Shown: in pieces, positions 35,928 to 44,371 of the stretch | Position numbering within the stretch: position 1 is the stretch's first letter | Layout: each line of letters starts with the position of its first letter | Assembly: GCA_900465675.1 (NCBI GenBank) | Contig: UBJR01000002.1 | Span: forward strand, 389,001 to 453,000 | Source: Hyphomicrobiales bacterium | GTDB lineage: Bacteria; Pseudomonadota; Alphaproteobacteria; Rhizobiales; Rhizobiaceae | Direction: 5' to 3' | DNA length: 64,000 bases | Made by a program: the position numbers and the translations under genes | Notes under the pieces: model-generated | Told to the model about the DNA's origin: nothing | The model's input: only the letters and a program-made list of their open reading frames with translations | The model's database searches: none

Positions 35928-36803
35928 CTACTGATCCTGTTCAAATGCCTTGTAGGCGCGCTCGAAGCGCGCGAGATTTTCGGCGGTATAGGCGGCGTAA
36001 TCGAAATCGATGGTCGAATGGATCTCGGAGACCATGCTCCAGAGCGTCTCGCGCAGCAGAGAGGCGCATTTCATCGCGCTGTAGCGGCGCCAGAGATCGG
36101 GGGTCAGCGGCTTTTCGAAATAGCTTTCAAGCATCGTCCGCTCGGCGGCTTCCGGGAGTTCGCTGTTGGAGGCAAGGCCGCCGAGATCGAAGAGCGGCGT
36201 GTTGAAGCCGGCATAGTCCCAGTCGATCAACCAGAGCCGTTTGCCGTCATCGAGGAAATTGGCGGCCAGCAGATCGTTGTGCCCGAAGCCGATTTCGAAG
36301 GGGCCGGCCGTAGCTTCGAGACGCTTGGCCTTTTCAAGCAAGCCGGGTAGAAGCGGTGCGTAGGCGCTACCTGCTGCGGCAAGATTAGCCGCATAATCCC
36401 GGATCACGTGGAAGACCCAGAAGATCATCGCCTGGCCGCGGAAGTGGCGAGCGATGTCGCCGTGGCAGGACCGGACCAGCGGCAGCGTCCGCAGCAAGGT
36501 TGCTTCATCCTGCAGATCAGCCGCAGACAGCGCCCGCGATTCGATGAAATCCAGGACGAGGATGCCGGGCGCGTGATGGATGACGGCGGGCGAAAGGCCC
36601 GCGGCATGAGCAGCGATGCTGGCGGCGAGCTCATTCTGGCGGTTGATGTGATGAACCGGGATATCATCGCCCAACCGGACGACGCGCCGCGTGCTGCGAT
36701 CCCGGACGAGGTAGTTGCGGTTGGTGATGCCGCCGGTGATAGGTTCGATCTCGAGCGGTCCGTGCCAGATGCCGAGTGCATGAATCCTATCTTCAGGCGT
36801 CAC
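35928..36803 (-). CDS. Choline/aminoglycoside kinase-like phosphotransferase
   Basis: 291 residues with a protein-kinase-like fold of the APH/choline kinase class. The Brenner motif is GFGHNDLLAANFL (Asp177, Asn182) and the metal-binding Asp194 is in LIDWDYAG; the N-terminal ITGGITNRNYLV is the Gly-rich loop. The close match of GHNDLLAANFL to choline kinases favours an amino-alcohol substrate. It is cotranscribed with the DMGDH-like gene. Confidence 0.85.
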   Translation of the reverse strand: MTPEDRIHALGIWHGPLEIEPITGGITNRNYLVRDRSTRRVVRLGDDIPVHHINRQNELAASIAAHAAGLSPAVIHHAPGILVLDFIESRALSAADLQDEATLLRTLPLVRSCHGDIARHFRGQAMIFWVFHVIRDYAANLAAAGSAYAPLLPGLLEKAKRLEATAGPFEIGFGHNDLLAANFLDDGKRLWLIDWDYAGFNTPLFDLGGLASNSELPEAAERTMLESYFEKPLTPDLWRRYSAMKCASLLRETLWSMVSEIHSTIDFDYAAYTAENLARFERAYKAFEQDQ

Positions 36804-36874
36804 GCTTGTCCCCCTCGCGGCCCATTTTCAAAATGATGGGCCAGAGGAGGATCGGCTGTCAAGCAGAGGCCCGG

Positions 36875-37951
36875 TCAGATCGTGGCGCCGGACGCATCGA
36901 AGACGTGACAGCGGGCCGGATCGAAGGAGGTCTTCACATTGGTGCCGCGCTCGACCTTTTGCTGGCCATCGAGAGCGATGGTCAGCTGCTGGCCATCCGG
37001 CGTCGTCGTGTAAAGCATCGTCGCGCCGCCGAGATTTTCGACGAGATCGACATTGACGGTCGCAAGCGCCGTTCCGGCATCGGCAACGCCGAGATGCTCA
37101 GGGCGAATTCCGAATGTCACATCCTGGCCTGCGGAGCCCTTCAGGCGCCGTGGCAGGCGGATCGCACTGCCGCAGACGCTGACGGTCGTGTCCCCGTCAT
37201 TCACCTGGTCGATCTTCGCCTTGAGAAAGTTCATCTTCGGGCTGCCGATGAAACCGGCGACGAAGCGGTTGGCCGGGTTGTTGTAGAGGTCGAGCGGGGC
37301 GCCGACCTGCTCGATGCGGCCGGAATTCAGCACGACGATCTTGTCCGCCATGGTCATGGCCTCGACCTGATCGTGCGTCACATAGATCATCGTATTGCCG
37401 AGGCTGCTGTGCAGGCGGGAAATCTCGACGCGCATCTGCACGCGCAGTTCCGCATCGAGGTTCGACAGCGGCTCGTCGAAGAGGAAGATGCGTGGCTCCC
37501 GGACAATGGCGCGGCCGATGGCAACACGCTGGCGCTGGCCGCCGGAAAGTGCCTTGGGCTTGCGTTCCAGCAGCTTTTCGATCTGCAGAATCTCGGCGGC
37601 GCGGCGCACCTTCGGCTCGATTTCAGCCTTTTTGTAGCCGGCTGTCTCCAGCCCGAAAGCCAGATTCTTGTAGACAGACATATGCGGATAAAGCGCATAG
37701 GACTGGAACACCATGGCGATCCCGCGCTTTGCCGGCGCGACCTCGTTCATGCGCTCGTTGTCCAGAAGCAGCGCGCCGCCCGAGATTTCCTCGAGCCCGG
37801 CTATCATCCGCAGCAGCGTGGACTTGCCACAGCCGGACGGGCCGACGAAGACGGTGAACTCACCGGGATCGATCGTCAGGTCGATGCCATGAATGACATC
37901 CAGGGAACCGTAGCGCTTCTCGACCTTTTGAAGAACGACACTTGTTGCCAT
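36875..37951 (-). CDS. Sugar ABC transporter ATP-binding protein (UgpC/MsmK type)
   Basis: ATPase of a carbohydrate uptake (CUT1) importer. From ATG 37951 it has 358 residues: Walker A GPSGCGKST, signature LSGGQRQRVAIGRAI, Walker B IFLFDEPLSNLD, the H-loop VTHDQ and a C-terminal OB (TOBE) domain with IRPEHLG. It is the last gene of an operon that runs, in order, binding protein, two permeases, Gfo/Idh dehydrogenase, ATPase. Confidence 0.95.
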   Translation of the reverse strand: MATSVVLQKVEKRYGSLDVIHGIDLTIDPGEFTVFVGPSGCGKSTLLRMIAGLEEISGGALLLDNERMNEVAPAKRGIAMVFQSYALYPHMSVYKNLAFGLETAGYKKAEIEPKVRRAAEILQIEKLLERKPKALSGGQRQRVAIGRAIVREPRIFLFDEPLSNLDAELRVQMRVEISRLHSSLGNTMIYVTHDQVEAMTMADKIVVLNSGRIEQVGAPLDLYNNPANRFVAGFIGSPKMNFLKAKIDQVNDGDTTVSVCGSAIRLPRRLKGSAGQDVTFGIRPEHLGVADAGTALATVNVDLVENLGGATMLYTTTPDGQQLTIALDGQQKVERGTNVKTSFDPARCHVFDASGATI

Positions 37952-37976
37952 CTTCCCAAATCCTCTCCTGATCCCG

Positions 37977-39050
37977 TTATCGCGTTTTTGCACGCCAGTC
38001 GGCGTATTTGGGGCTCTCCGGCCCGATCGGCAGCGCAACGTCAGCTCCGCTGTCCGAGGATTGATAGATTGCCGTCACCAGCTCCAGAGCGCGGCGCGCA
38101 TCTGCCGACGTCACCGGCAGCGGCCCATTGCCGCTGAGATAGTCGTGGAAGCGGACCATTTGCGTGTTGAAGCGCGGCGCCACCGGCTGCCACTTCGCAA
38201 GCGCTTTATCGATCTGCGCCTGCACGTCATCATTTGCGGCGATGATCTGCCAGGGCCCTTTGCCTGGCGAGTATGGCTCGTGATTGCTCTCGAACGTGAC
38301 GTTTTCGAAATGCAGCCGGAGGCGGCTGATTTCCTGCTGGGAGCCCAGGGTGCACGAAAGCGACACGAAGGCGCCGTTCTGCATCTCAAGGCTCACCGAG
38401 GCACAGTCTTCCACCTCGATATCGTTGACGCGGGTGGCAACACGGCCGAAGACCCGCGCGGCCGGGCCGGCCAGATGGAAGAGCATATCATGCAGGTGCA
38501 GCGCATGCGTGACCAGCACACCGCCAAGCTCGGTCGCCCATTTGCCGCGCCAGGGCACGGCGTAATATTCGGGTTTGCGCAGCCAGAAGGTCTCAACCGA
38601 ACCCATATAGAACTTGCCTGCAATGCCTGTATCGATGATGCGCTTCGCCTGCTCGATGCCATCGCCGTAGCGATACTGGAAGATCGGCATCAGCGTGCCC
38701 GTGGCCGTCTTCTCGGCACGCATGATCTCGTCGACGCCAGCCAGCGATCCCGTCAGCGGCTTTTCGCAGACGACATGCTTTCCGGCTGCAAGCGCTGCGA
38801 TCACCTGCTCCTTGTGGATGCCCGGCGGCGTGCAGATATCGATGATGTCGATGCCGTCGTCCGCCAACAACTCGTCGAAGGACGTGGTGCGGCGCTCGAT
38901 GCCGAATTCGTCGCCGACGGTCTTCAGCCGTTCCTCGTTCAGATCGCAGATCGCCGCGACCTTGAAGCGATCGGGATGTGGCAGGTAGCCCTCGACGATA
39001 TGCGAACGGCCGATACCGCAGCCGACGATGGCGACAGTCTTTATGCTCAT
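37977..39050 (-). CDS. Gfo/Idh/MocA family oxidoreductase in importer operon
   Basis: NAD(P)-dependent sugar dehydrogenase, 357 residues from ATG 39050. The Rossmann domain reads VAIVGCGIGRSHIVEGYLPHP, and the catalytic-Lys motif is CEKPLTG. The C-terminal domain (LGGVLVTHALHLHDMLFHLAG) supplies the substrate His residues. ATG 39065 is an alternative, but GGGAAAGAG precedes 39050. Its position between permease and ATPase genes implies that it oxidises the imported sugar. Confidence 0.9.
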   Translation of the reverse strand: MSIKTVAIVGCGIGRSHIVEGYLPHPDRFKVAAICDLNEERLKTVGDEFGIERRTTSFDELLADDGIDIIDICTPPGIHKEQVIAALAAGKHVVCEKPLTGSLAGVDEIMRAEKTATGTLMPIFQYRYGDGIEQAKRIIDTGIAGKFYMGSVETFWLRKPEYYAVPWRGKWATELGGVLVTHALHLHDMLFHLAGPAARVFGRVATRVNDIEVEDCASVSLEMQNGAFVSLSCTLGSQQEISRLRLHFENVTFESNHEPYSPGKGPWQIIAANDDVQAQIDKALAKWQPVAPRFNTQMVRFHDYLSGNGPLPVTSADARRALELVTAIYQSSDSGADVALPIGPESPKYADWRAKTR

Positions 39051-39070
39051 GTCACTCTTTCCCATCGGCA

Positions 39071-39958
39071 TCAGCGCTTCATGCCTGTTGTGGCGATGCC
39101 TTCGATCAACAGGCGCTGGAAGAACAGGAAGAAGAAGAACACCGGCACCAGCGTCAGCGTCGACATGGCGAACAGGCCACCCCAGTCCGATGCGCTGGTC
39201 GAGTCGACAAAGGTGCGCAGGCCGAGCTGGATCGTGTATGTGTTCATATCGTTCAAATAGATCAGCGGCCCGAAGAAATCGTCCCAAGTCCAGATGAACG
39301 AGAAGATGGCAGCCGTTGCCAGCACCGGCAGCGACAGCGGCAGCATGATCTTCCAATAAATGCGCCAGGCGCTGCAGCCATCCATCATCGCCGCTTCATC
39401 AAGCTCACGCGGAATGCCACGGAAGAACTGCACCATCAGGAAGATGAAGAAGGCGTCGCTCGCCAGGAACTTCGGTACGACCAGCGGCAGGATGGTGTTG
39501 ACCCAGCCGAGGTTGAGGAACAGCACATATTGGGGGATCAGCGTCACGTGATACGGGATCATCAGGGTGCCGAGCATGATCGCGAACCAGAAATTCCGGC
39601 CGGCAAAGCGCAGACGCGCGAAGGCGAAAGCCGTCAGCGAGCAGGCGATGACATTACCAGTGACCGTCAGCAGCGAAATAACCAGCGAATTCCAGAAGAA
39701 GCGCCCGAAGCTGATATCGAGGCCGGTCCAGCCGCGCACATAGGACGCGAAATCGATTGATGACGGGATGATCGAGGTCGACGAGAAGATCTCGTTTTCC
39801 GGGCGCACGGAGGCCGAGAGCATCCAGAGCAGCGGATAGAGCATCAGCAGCGACGCACCGATCAGCAGGGCATGGACGACGATCGAACCCGGCAGGCTGC
39901 GCTTGTTAATGTCGGATGGCGGCCTGGCCGCGGTAACTGCAGCGGTCATCTCAGTCAT
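39071..39958 (-). CDS. Sugar ABC transporter permease, MalG type
   Basis: Inner-membrane permease, 295 residues with six predicted membrane segments and the EAA loop DEAAMMDGCSAWRIYWKIMLPLS that contacts the ATPase. ATG 39958 was chosen because the protein then begins with a short cytoplasmic tail; the long upstream frame is a shadow of the other permease. It overlaps that gene by 8 bases. Confidence 0.95.
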   Translation of the reverse strand: MTEMTAAVTAARPPSDINKRSLPGSIVVHALLIGASLLMLYPLLWMLSASVRPENEIFSSTSIIPSSIDFASYVRGWTGLDISFGRFFWNSLVISLLTVTGNVIACSLTAFAFARLRFAGRNFWFAIMLGTLMIPYHVTLIPQYVLFLNLGWVNTILPLVVPKFLASDAFFIFLMVQFFRGIPRELDEAAMMDGCSAWRIYWKIMLPLSLPVLATAAIFSFIWTWDDFFGPLIYLNDMNTYTIQLGLRTFVDSTSASDWGGLFAMSTLTLVPVFFFFLFFQRLLIEGIATTGMKR

Positions 39959-40913
39959 CGTAGTGAACCCAATAGCGCGAGGACAGGAACGAGAAGGCGG
40001 TGAAGATCGCGATGATGACCACCAAGATCCACGCGAGTGCCGAAGCGTAGCCCATGCGGAAATTGCCGAAGGCTTCCTGATAGAGATAGAGCGTATAGAA
40101 CAGCGTCGAATTGATCGGACCGCCGGTGCCGCCTGAGATGATGAAAGCAGGCGTGAAGGCCTTGAAGGCTTCGATCGTCTGCACCACGGCATTGAAGAAA
40201 ATGACGGGCGTCAGAAGCGGCAGCGTGATCTTGTAGAACTGGCGGAATGTCGAGGCGCCGTCGAGGCTGGCCGCCTCATACATATCCTGCGGGATCTGGC
40301 GCAAACCGGCAAGGAAGATGATCATCGGCGAGCCGAACTGCCAGACGGACAGCGCCACCAGCGTGTAGATCGAATAGCTCGGATGCGAGATCCAGCTCGG
40401 TCCTTGAATGCCGAACTGTGCCAGCGCCGCATTGACCAGGCCGTCACCGGCGAAAAGCTGCCGCCAGAGAACGGCGATGGCGACACTGCCGCCAAGCAGC
40501 GAGGGCAGATAGAAAATGGCGCGGTAGACAGGAAGACCGCGAATGCCCCGGTTCAGCGCCATTGCCACCATCAGCGCAAAAGTGAGCTTGAAGGGGACGG
40601 AGAGCACGACATAGGTCAGCGTCACCTTCATCGCCGCGGCGAATTTGGGATCGGCGGTGGCGATGCGCACATAATTGTCCGTGCCGACCCAGCCCGGCGC
40701 TCTCAACATGTCGAAGTCCGTAAACGACAGGTACAGAGAAATCAGGGCGGGGCCGAGCGTCAGCCCGAAAAAACCCAGGAGCCAGGGCAGCAGGAAGAGA
40801 TAGCCTGGAGCATTGGCATTCCACATCCGCCTGAGGCGGCTGTCTGCCACTGCTCCCTGGTAACGTTCCACCGTCACGGCTCCGTCGGCCGTTGTGCGCA
40901 TCGCATTGTTCAT
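39951..40913 (-). CDS. Sugar ABC transporter permease, MalF type
   Basis: Inner-membrane permease, 320 residues, with six membrane segments starting at APGYLFLLPWLLGFFGLTLGPALISLYLSF. Its EAA loop is YEAASLDGASTFRQFYKITLPLL. ATG 40913 is the chosen start; a TTG at 40922 overlaps the stop of the binding-protein gene. It pairs with the MalG-type gene. Confidence 0.94.
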   Translation of the reverse strand: MNNAMRTTADGAVTVERYQGAVADSRLRRMWNANAPGYLFLLPWLLGFFGLTLGPALISLYLSFTDFDMLRAPGWVGTDNYVRIATADPKFAAAMKVTLTYVVLSVPFKLTFALMVAMALNRGIRGLPVYRAIFYLPSLLGGSVAIAVLWRQLFAGDGLVNAALAQFGIQGPSWISHPSYSIYTLVALSVWQFGSPMIIFLAGLRQIPQDMYEAASLDGASTFRQFYKITLPLLTPVIFFNAVVQTIEAFKAFTPAFIISGGTGGPINSTLFYTLYLYQEAFGNFRMGYASALAWILVVIIAIFTAFSFLSSRYWVHYDD

Positions 40914-40918
40914 GTGGT

Positions 40919-42205
40919 TCAACCCCGCGCGAGGACGCGCGTAATTTCATCCACGAGCTGCTTGCCGGCATCGGCAGGGGTTACCTGACCGAAGGCAACC
41001 TGCTCGGCGAGCTGGCGCAGAACCGTCTGGCCTTCACCGGCGCCTGTCGGCGGCGGTGGCGGCAACGGACCGGCGAGATCGCCAAGATTGGCCACGTAGT
41101 TCAGCGGGATCTTGCCGACATCATCGAGCGTACCGGCGACGACATCACGCATCGACTTCGATTCCGGAATGCCGCGCTCGACGTCGAGCACCTTGGCGGC
41201 ATCGGGATTCATGACGAAGAAGTTGACGTAATCGACGGCCTGATCCAGCACCTTGGACTGCGCCGACACCGAGAAGAACATCGATGGCTTACGGTAGTGG
41301 CCGCCCTTCGAGTCCGCGGTGACGCGCGGGTAGTTGCTGAGCGTCAGCTTGTCCTTGACGACGGCCTGGAAGCCGACGAACTGGTTGCTGTGCGCGTAAT
41401 CGATCGCAGCCTTGCCCATCGTCAGCGGGGCGGTGTCGATCGTATCCTTGTAGAGCGCCTGAACATCAGGCGGCACACAGGCACCGGCCTCACGGAACTT
41501 CGCCCACATGTCGAACCATTCGGACGCATCTTCGACGCCAAAGGCGATCTTCGAATCCGCCGTGTACAGCGCCTTGCCGCGCTGGCGAACGTAGTTTTCG
41601 AAGAGCGGCTCGGCGCCGCTGCCATCGGCAAAGCCGAAGAAGCCCTTGCGCTTGCCTGCCTTGGTGATTTCGGCGCCGATCTTGCCGAGTTCTTCCCAGG
41701 TCGTCTTGTTGTTCGGGGCTTCGACGCCTGCTTCCTGCAGCGCAACAGTGTTGATTACAGTCGCTGCCGAGTTCGCGCCGAGGCTGATGCCATAGAGATG
41801 GCCATCGACCTTGCCGCCTTCGATCTGAGCCGGATCGAAATCGCCGAGCTGCAGCTTCGAGGGCATATAGGATTCCAGCGGAGCAAGAGCGCCGCGCCGG
41901 GCATATTCGACGATATAACGGTAATCCATCTGGATCACGTCAGGGGCGTTCTTGCCGGCGACCTGGGTCGCGAGCTTCTGCCAGTAATCGCCCCAGCCCA
42001 GGAATTCGCCGGTGATCGAAACACCGGAATTCTTGGCCTTGTAGAGATCCGACACCTTGTTGGTGCGGTCTGCGCGGGGCTGAGAGCCCCACCAGATCAG
42101 GCGGAGACGGGCGTCCTGCGCAAATGCAGGGGCACCCATACCCGAAAGCGCGAGCAGCGAAGCCCCTCCCGCCATGAAGCCACGTCTATTAATGCTGAAT
42201 GTCAT
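40919..42205 (-). CDS. Sugar ABC transporter substrate-binding protein
   Basis: Periplasmic receptor (family 1 solute-binding), 428 residues from ATG 42205 with the strong ribosome site GGGAGGAGG. The N-terminus, INRRGFMAGGASLLAL...APAFA, is a twin-arginine-type signal. The mature protein begins RLRLIWWGSQPRADRT, which closely resembles the orphan binding protein at 51807 (LRAMWWGSNDRAKRT). It is the first gene of the importer operon; a TetR-type operator lies upstream. Confidence 0.94.
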   Translation of the reverse strand: MTFSINRRGFMAGGASLLALSGMGAPAFAQDARLRLIWWGSQPRADRTNKVSDLYKAKNSGVSITGEFLGWGDYWQKLATQVAGKNAPDVIQMDYRYIVEYARRGALAPLESYMPSKLQLGDFDPAQIEGGKVDGHLYGISLGANSAATVINTVALQEAGVEAPNNKTTWEELGKIGAEITKAGKRKGFFGFADGSGAEPLFENYVRQRGKALYTADSKIAFGVEDASEWFDMWAKFREAGACVPPDVQALYKDTIDTAPLTMGKAAIDYAHSNQFVGFQAVVKDKLTLSNYPRVTADSKGGHYRKPSMFFSVSAQSKVLDQAVDYVNFFVMNPDAAKVLDVERGIPESKSMRDVVAGTLDDVGKIPLNYVANLGDLAGPLPPPPPTGAGEGQTVLRQLAEQVAFGQVTPADAGKQLVDEITRVLARG

Positions 42206-42269
42206 CTGTTTTTCCTCCTCCCTTGGGGAGCGCCTCCACACGCTCCTTGCTGGTTTCTCTTGCAACAAA

Positions 42270-42284
42270 TAACTAATTGGTTAC
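42270..42284. promoter_or_regulatory. TetR-type operator between importer operon and regulator
   Basis: TAACTAATTGGTTAC is a near-palindrome (TAACT-N5-GTTAC, longer symmetry TAACyAATTrGTTA). The same pattern recurs at 43144-43158 before the other operon and, with one base changed, before uxaC. Confidence 0.65.
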
Positions 42285-42412
42285 AAGCTATGGACAAGCA
42301 CGAAGCCTGTCAAGCGGTCTTGGTTTCGCGAGGTCTCCTCTTCGAATTTCGCTTGTACAACCTCGCACCGAAGCCTTATGAGCGCAACATTAGCGTCTGG
42401 GGAGATAAGCCG

Positions 42413-43090
42413 ATGAACGATACCGGCCAGACTGGGGACAAGAAAAAGAAGAAGCGTGCCAGCGGCGAGCGGGTGCTTCAGCGCGACCCTGAACGAACCA
42501 AGGCGGCGATCCTTGAGGCGGCAACGCAGGAATTTGCCGAAAACGGCATGGGCGGCGCCCGCGTCGATGCGATCGCCGAACGTGCCGGCACCAACAAGCG
42601 CATGCTCTACCACTATTTCGGCGACAAGGAGCAGCTGTACCTGCGCGTGCTCGAAGAAGCCTATGTCGGCATCCGCACCGCCGAACGCGCGCTGCATATC
42701 GGCGACCGCAATCCGGAAGAAGGCATCACGGAACTCGCTCTCTTCACCTGGCGCTATTTCCTCCAGCATCCGGAATTCCTCAGTCTGCTCGGAACTGAAA
42801 ATCTGCATCGCGCCCGCTGGCTGCGCCAATCGGTGCGGCTGAAGGAGCTTCACTCGCATCTGATTGGCGAACTGGCCCAGGTGCTTGAACGCGGCAAAAA
42901 GGAAGGCGTCTTCATCGAGACGGCAGATCCGCTGCATGTCTATCTGACGATCGCATCGCTCGGATATTTCTATCTTTCCAACCAGTACACGCTCTCGACC
43001 ATCTTCGGCCGCCCCCTGATCGAGACCACGAATCTGGACACCTGGGAGCGCCATATCGTCCACGTGACGCTCGCCTCCATTAAGCGCTGA
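42413..43090 (+). CDS. TetR family transcriptional regulator
   Basis: 225 residues from ATG 42413 (ribosome site GGGAGA). After a Lys-rich leader the DNA-binding domain reads RTKAAILEAATQEFAENGMGGARVDAIAERAGTNKRMLYHYFGDKEQLYL; a larger ligand-binding domain follows (TWRYFLQHPEFLSLLGTENLHRARW). It stands alone between two divergent sugar operons, and matching operators lie on each side of it. Confidence 0.95.
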   Translation: MNDTGQTGDKKKKKRASGERVLQRDPERTKAAILEAATQEFAENGMGGARVDAIAERAGTNKRMLYHYFGDKEQLYLRVLEEAYVGIRTAERALHIGDRNPEEGITELALFTWRYFLQHPEFLSLLGTENLHRARWLRQSVRLKELHSHLIGELAQVLERGKKEGVFIETADPLHVYLTIASLGYFYLSNQYTLSTIFGRPLIETTNLDTWERHIVHVTLASIKR

Positions 43091-43112
43091 GAAGCCGAAA
43101 CGGATTTGCCTA

Positions 43113-43158
43113 TTGACAGGTCCGGTTTCCTTCTGCCATCAAGTAACTGTTTAGTTAC
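43113..43158 (+). promoter_or_regulatory. Promoter and operator of the Gfo/Idh-DUF993 operon
   Basis: A perfect -35 TTGACA (43113-43118) is followed 17 bases on by a weak -10 CCATCA. TAACTGTTTAGTTAC (43144-43158) would then cover the transcription start, the classical position for repression. Confidence 0.6.
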
Positions 43159-43220
43159 TGGCTTGGGAGGGCTGGGCCAAGCCCGCTCCCTGCCGGAAAA
43201 CGATTGGCAGGGAGGAACAA

Positions 43221-44369
43221 ATGGCACGTCTCGGGATCATTTTGCACGGCGTTACAGGCCGCATGGGATACAATCAGCACCTGGTGCGATCGATCCTGGC
43301 CATCCGCGATCAGGGCGGCCTTCTGCTGAAATCGGGGGAACGGCTGGAGATCGATCCGATCATTGTCGGCCGCAACCGCGACAAGATGGAAGAGCTGGCG
43401 AAGAAGCATAACATTAAGCGCTGGTCGACCGACCTTGACGCCGCACTTGCCAACCCCGACGACCATATTTTCTTCGACGCCGGCACGACGCTGATGCGTG
43501 CCGAGCTGCTGTCCCGGGCGCTTGACGCCGGCAAACATGTCTATTGCGAAAAGCCGATTTCCGACGACCTGCAGGTTGCGGTCGATCTTGCCCGGAAGGC
43601 CCGCTCTTCCGGGCTCAAGCACGGCGTCGTTCAGGACAAGCTGTTCCTGCCGGGGCTGCGCAAGCTGGCGCTGCTGCGCGATTCCGGCTTCTTCGGCAAA
43701 ATTCTCTCGGTGCGCGGCGAGTTTGGCTACTGGGTGTTCGAGGGCGACTGGGGCGTGCCGGCACAGCGTCCGTCCTGGAACTACCGCAAGGGCGACGGCG
43801 GCGGCATCATCCTGGATATGCTGTGCCACTGGCGCTACGTGCTCGACAATCTCTTTGGCGAGGTGAAATCCGTCTCCTGCCTCGGTGCCACCCATATCGG
43901 CAGCCGCGTCGACGAACAGGGCAAGACCTATCCTTGCGATACCGACGACGCCGCCTACGCGACCTTCGAACTTGAAGGCGGGGTGATCGCGCAGATCAAC
44001 TCGTCGTGGGCGGTTCGCGTCCGCCGCGACGACCTCGTAACGTTCCAGGTCGACGGCACGCATGGTTCCGCGGTCGCGGGGCTAACGAAATGCTGGACCC
44101 AGCACCGCGTCAATACGCCGAAGCCGGTCTGGAATCCCGATCAGCCGCAGACGATCGACTTCTACAAGACCTGGGACGAGGTACCGGATACGCAGGTCTT
44201 CGACAACGGCTTCAAGGCGCAGTGGGAAATGTTCCTGCGCCATGTCGCCGAGGACGCGCCGTGGCCCTATGGCATGGAGGCTGGCGCCAAGGGCGTGCAG
44301 CTCGCCGAACTCGGCCTGAAGTCCTGGGCCGAACGCCGCTGGCTCGACGTTCCCCGGCTGGAATTCTGA
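43221..44369 (+). CDS. Gfo/Idh/MocA family oxidoreductase with DapB-like N-terminus
   Basis: NAD(P)-dependent dehydrogenase, 382 residues. The nucleotide site reads IILHGVTGRMGYNQH, closer to the GATGRMG of DapB than to the usual GxGxxG of the family, but the catalytic-Lys motif YCEKPIS (Glu110-Lys111-Pro112) and the C-terminal GGGIILDMLCHWRYVLDNLFG are Gfo/Idh features. It is the first gene of the plus-strand operon, three bases before DUF993. Confidence 0.88.
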   Translation: MARLGIILHGVTGRMGYNQHLVRSILAIRDQGGLLLKSGERLEIDPIIVGRNRDKMEELAKKHNIKRWSTDLDAALANPDDHIFFDAGTTLMRAELLSRALDAGKHVYCEKPISDDLQVAVDLARKARSSGLKHGVVQDKLFLPGLRKLALLRDSGFFGKILSVRGEFGYWVFEGDWGVPAQRPSWNYRKGDGGGIILDMLCHWRYVLDNLFGEVKSVSCLGATHIGSRVDEQGKTYPCDTDDAAYATFELEGGVIAQINSSWAVRVRRDDLVTFQVDGTHGSAVAGLTKCWTQHRVNTPKPVWNPDQPQTIDFYKTWDEVPDTQVFDNGFKAQWEMFLRHVAEDAPWPYGMEAGAKGVQLAELGLKSWAERRWLDVPRLEF

Positions 44370-44371
44370 TC

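Noticed and set aside
40892..42412. Long open plus-strand frame before the TetR domain
   Set aside because: Antisense to the importer binding-protein gene; TetR similarity starts only at ATG 42413.
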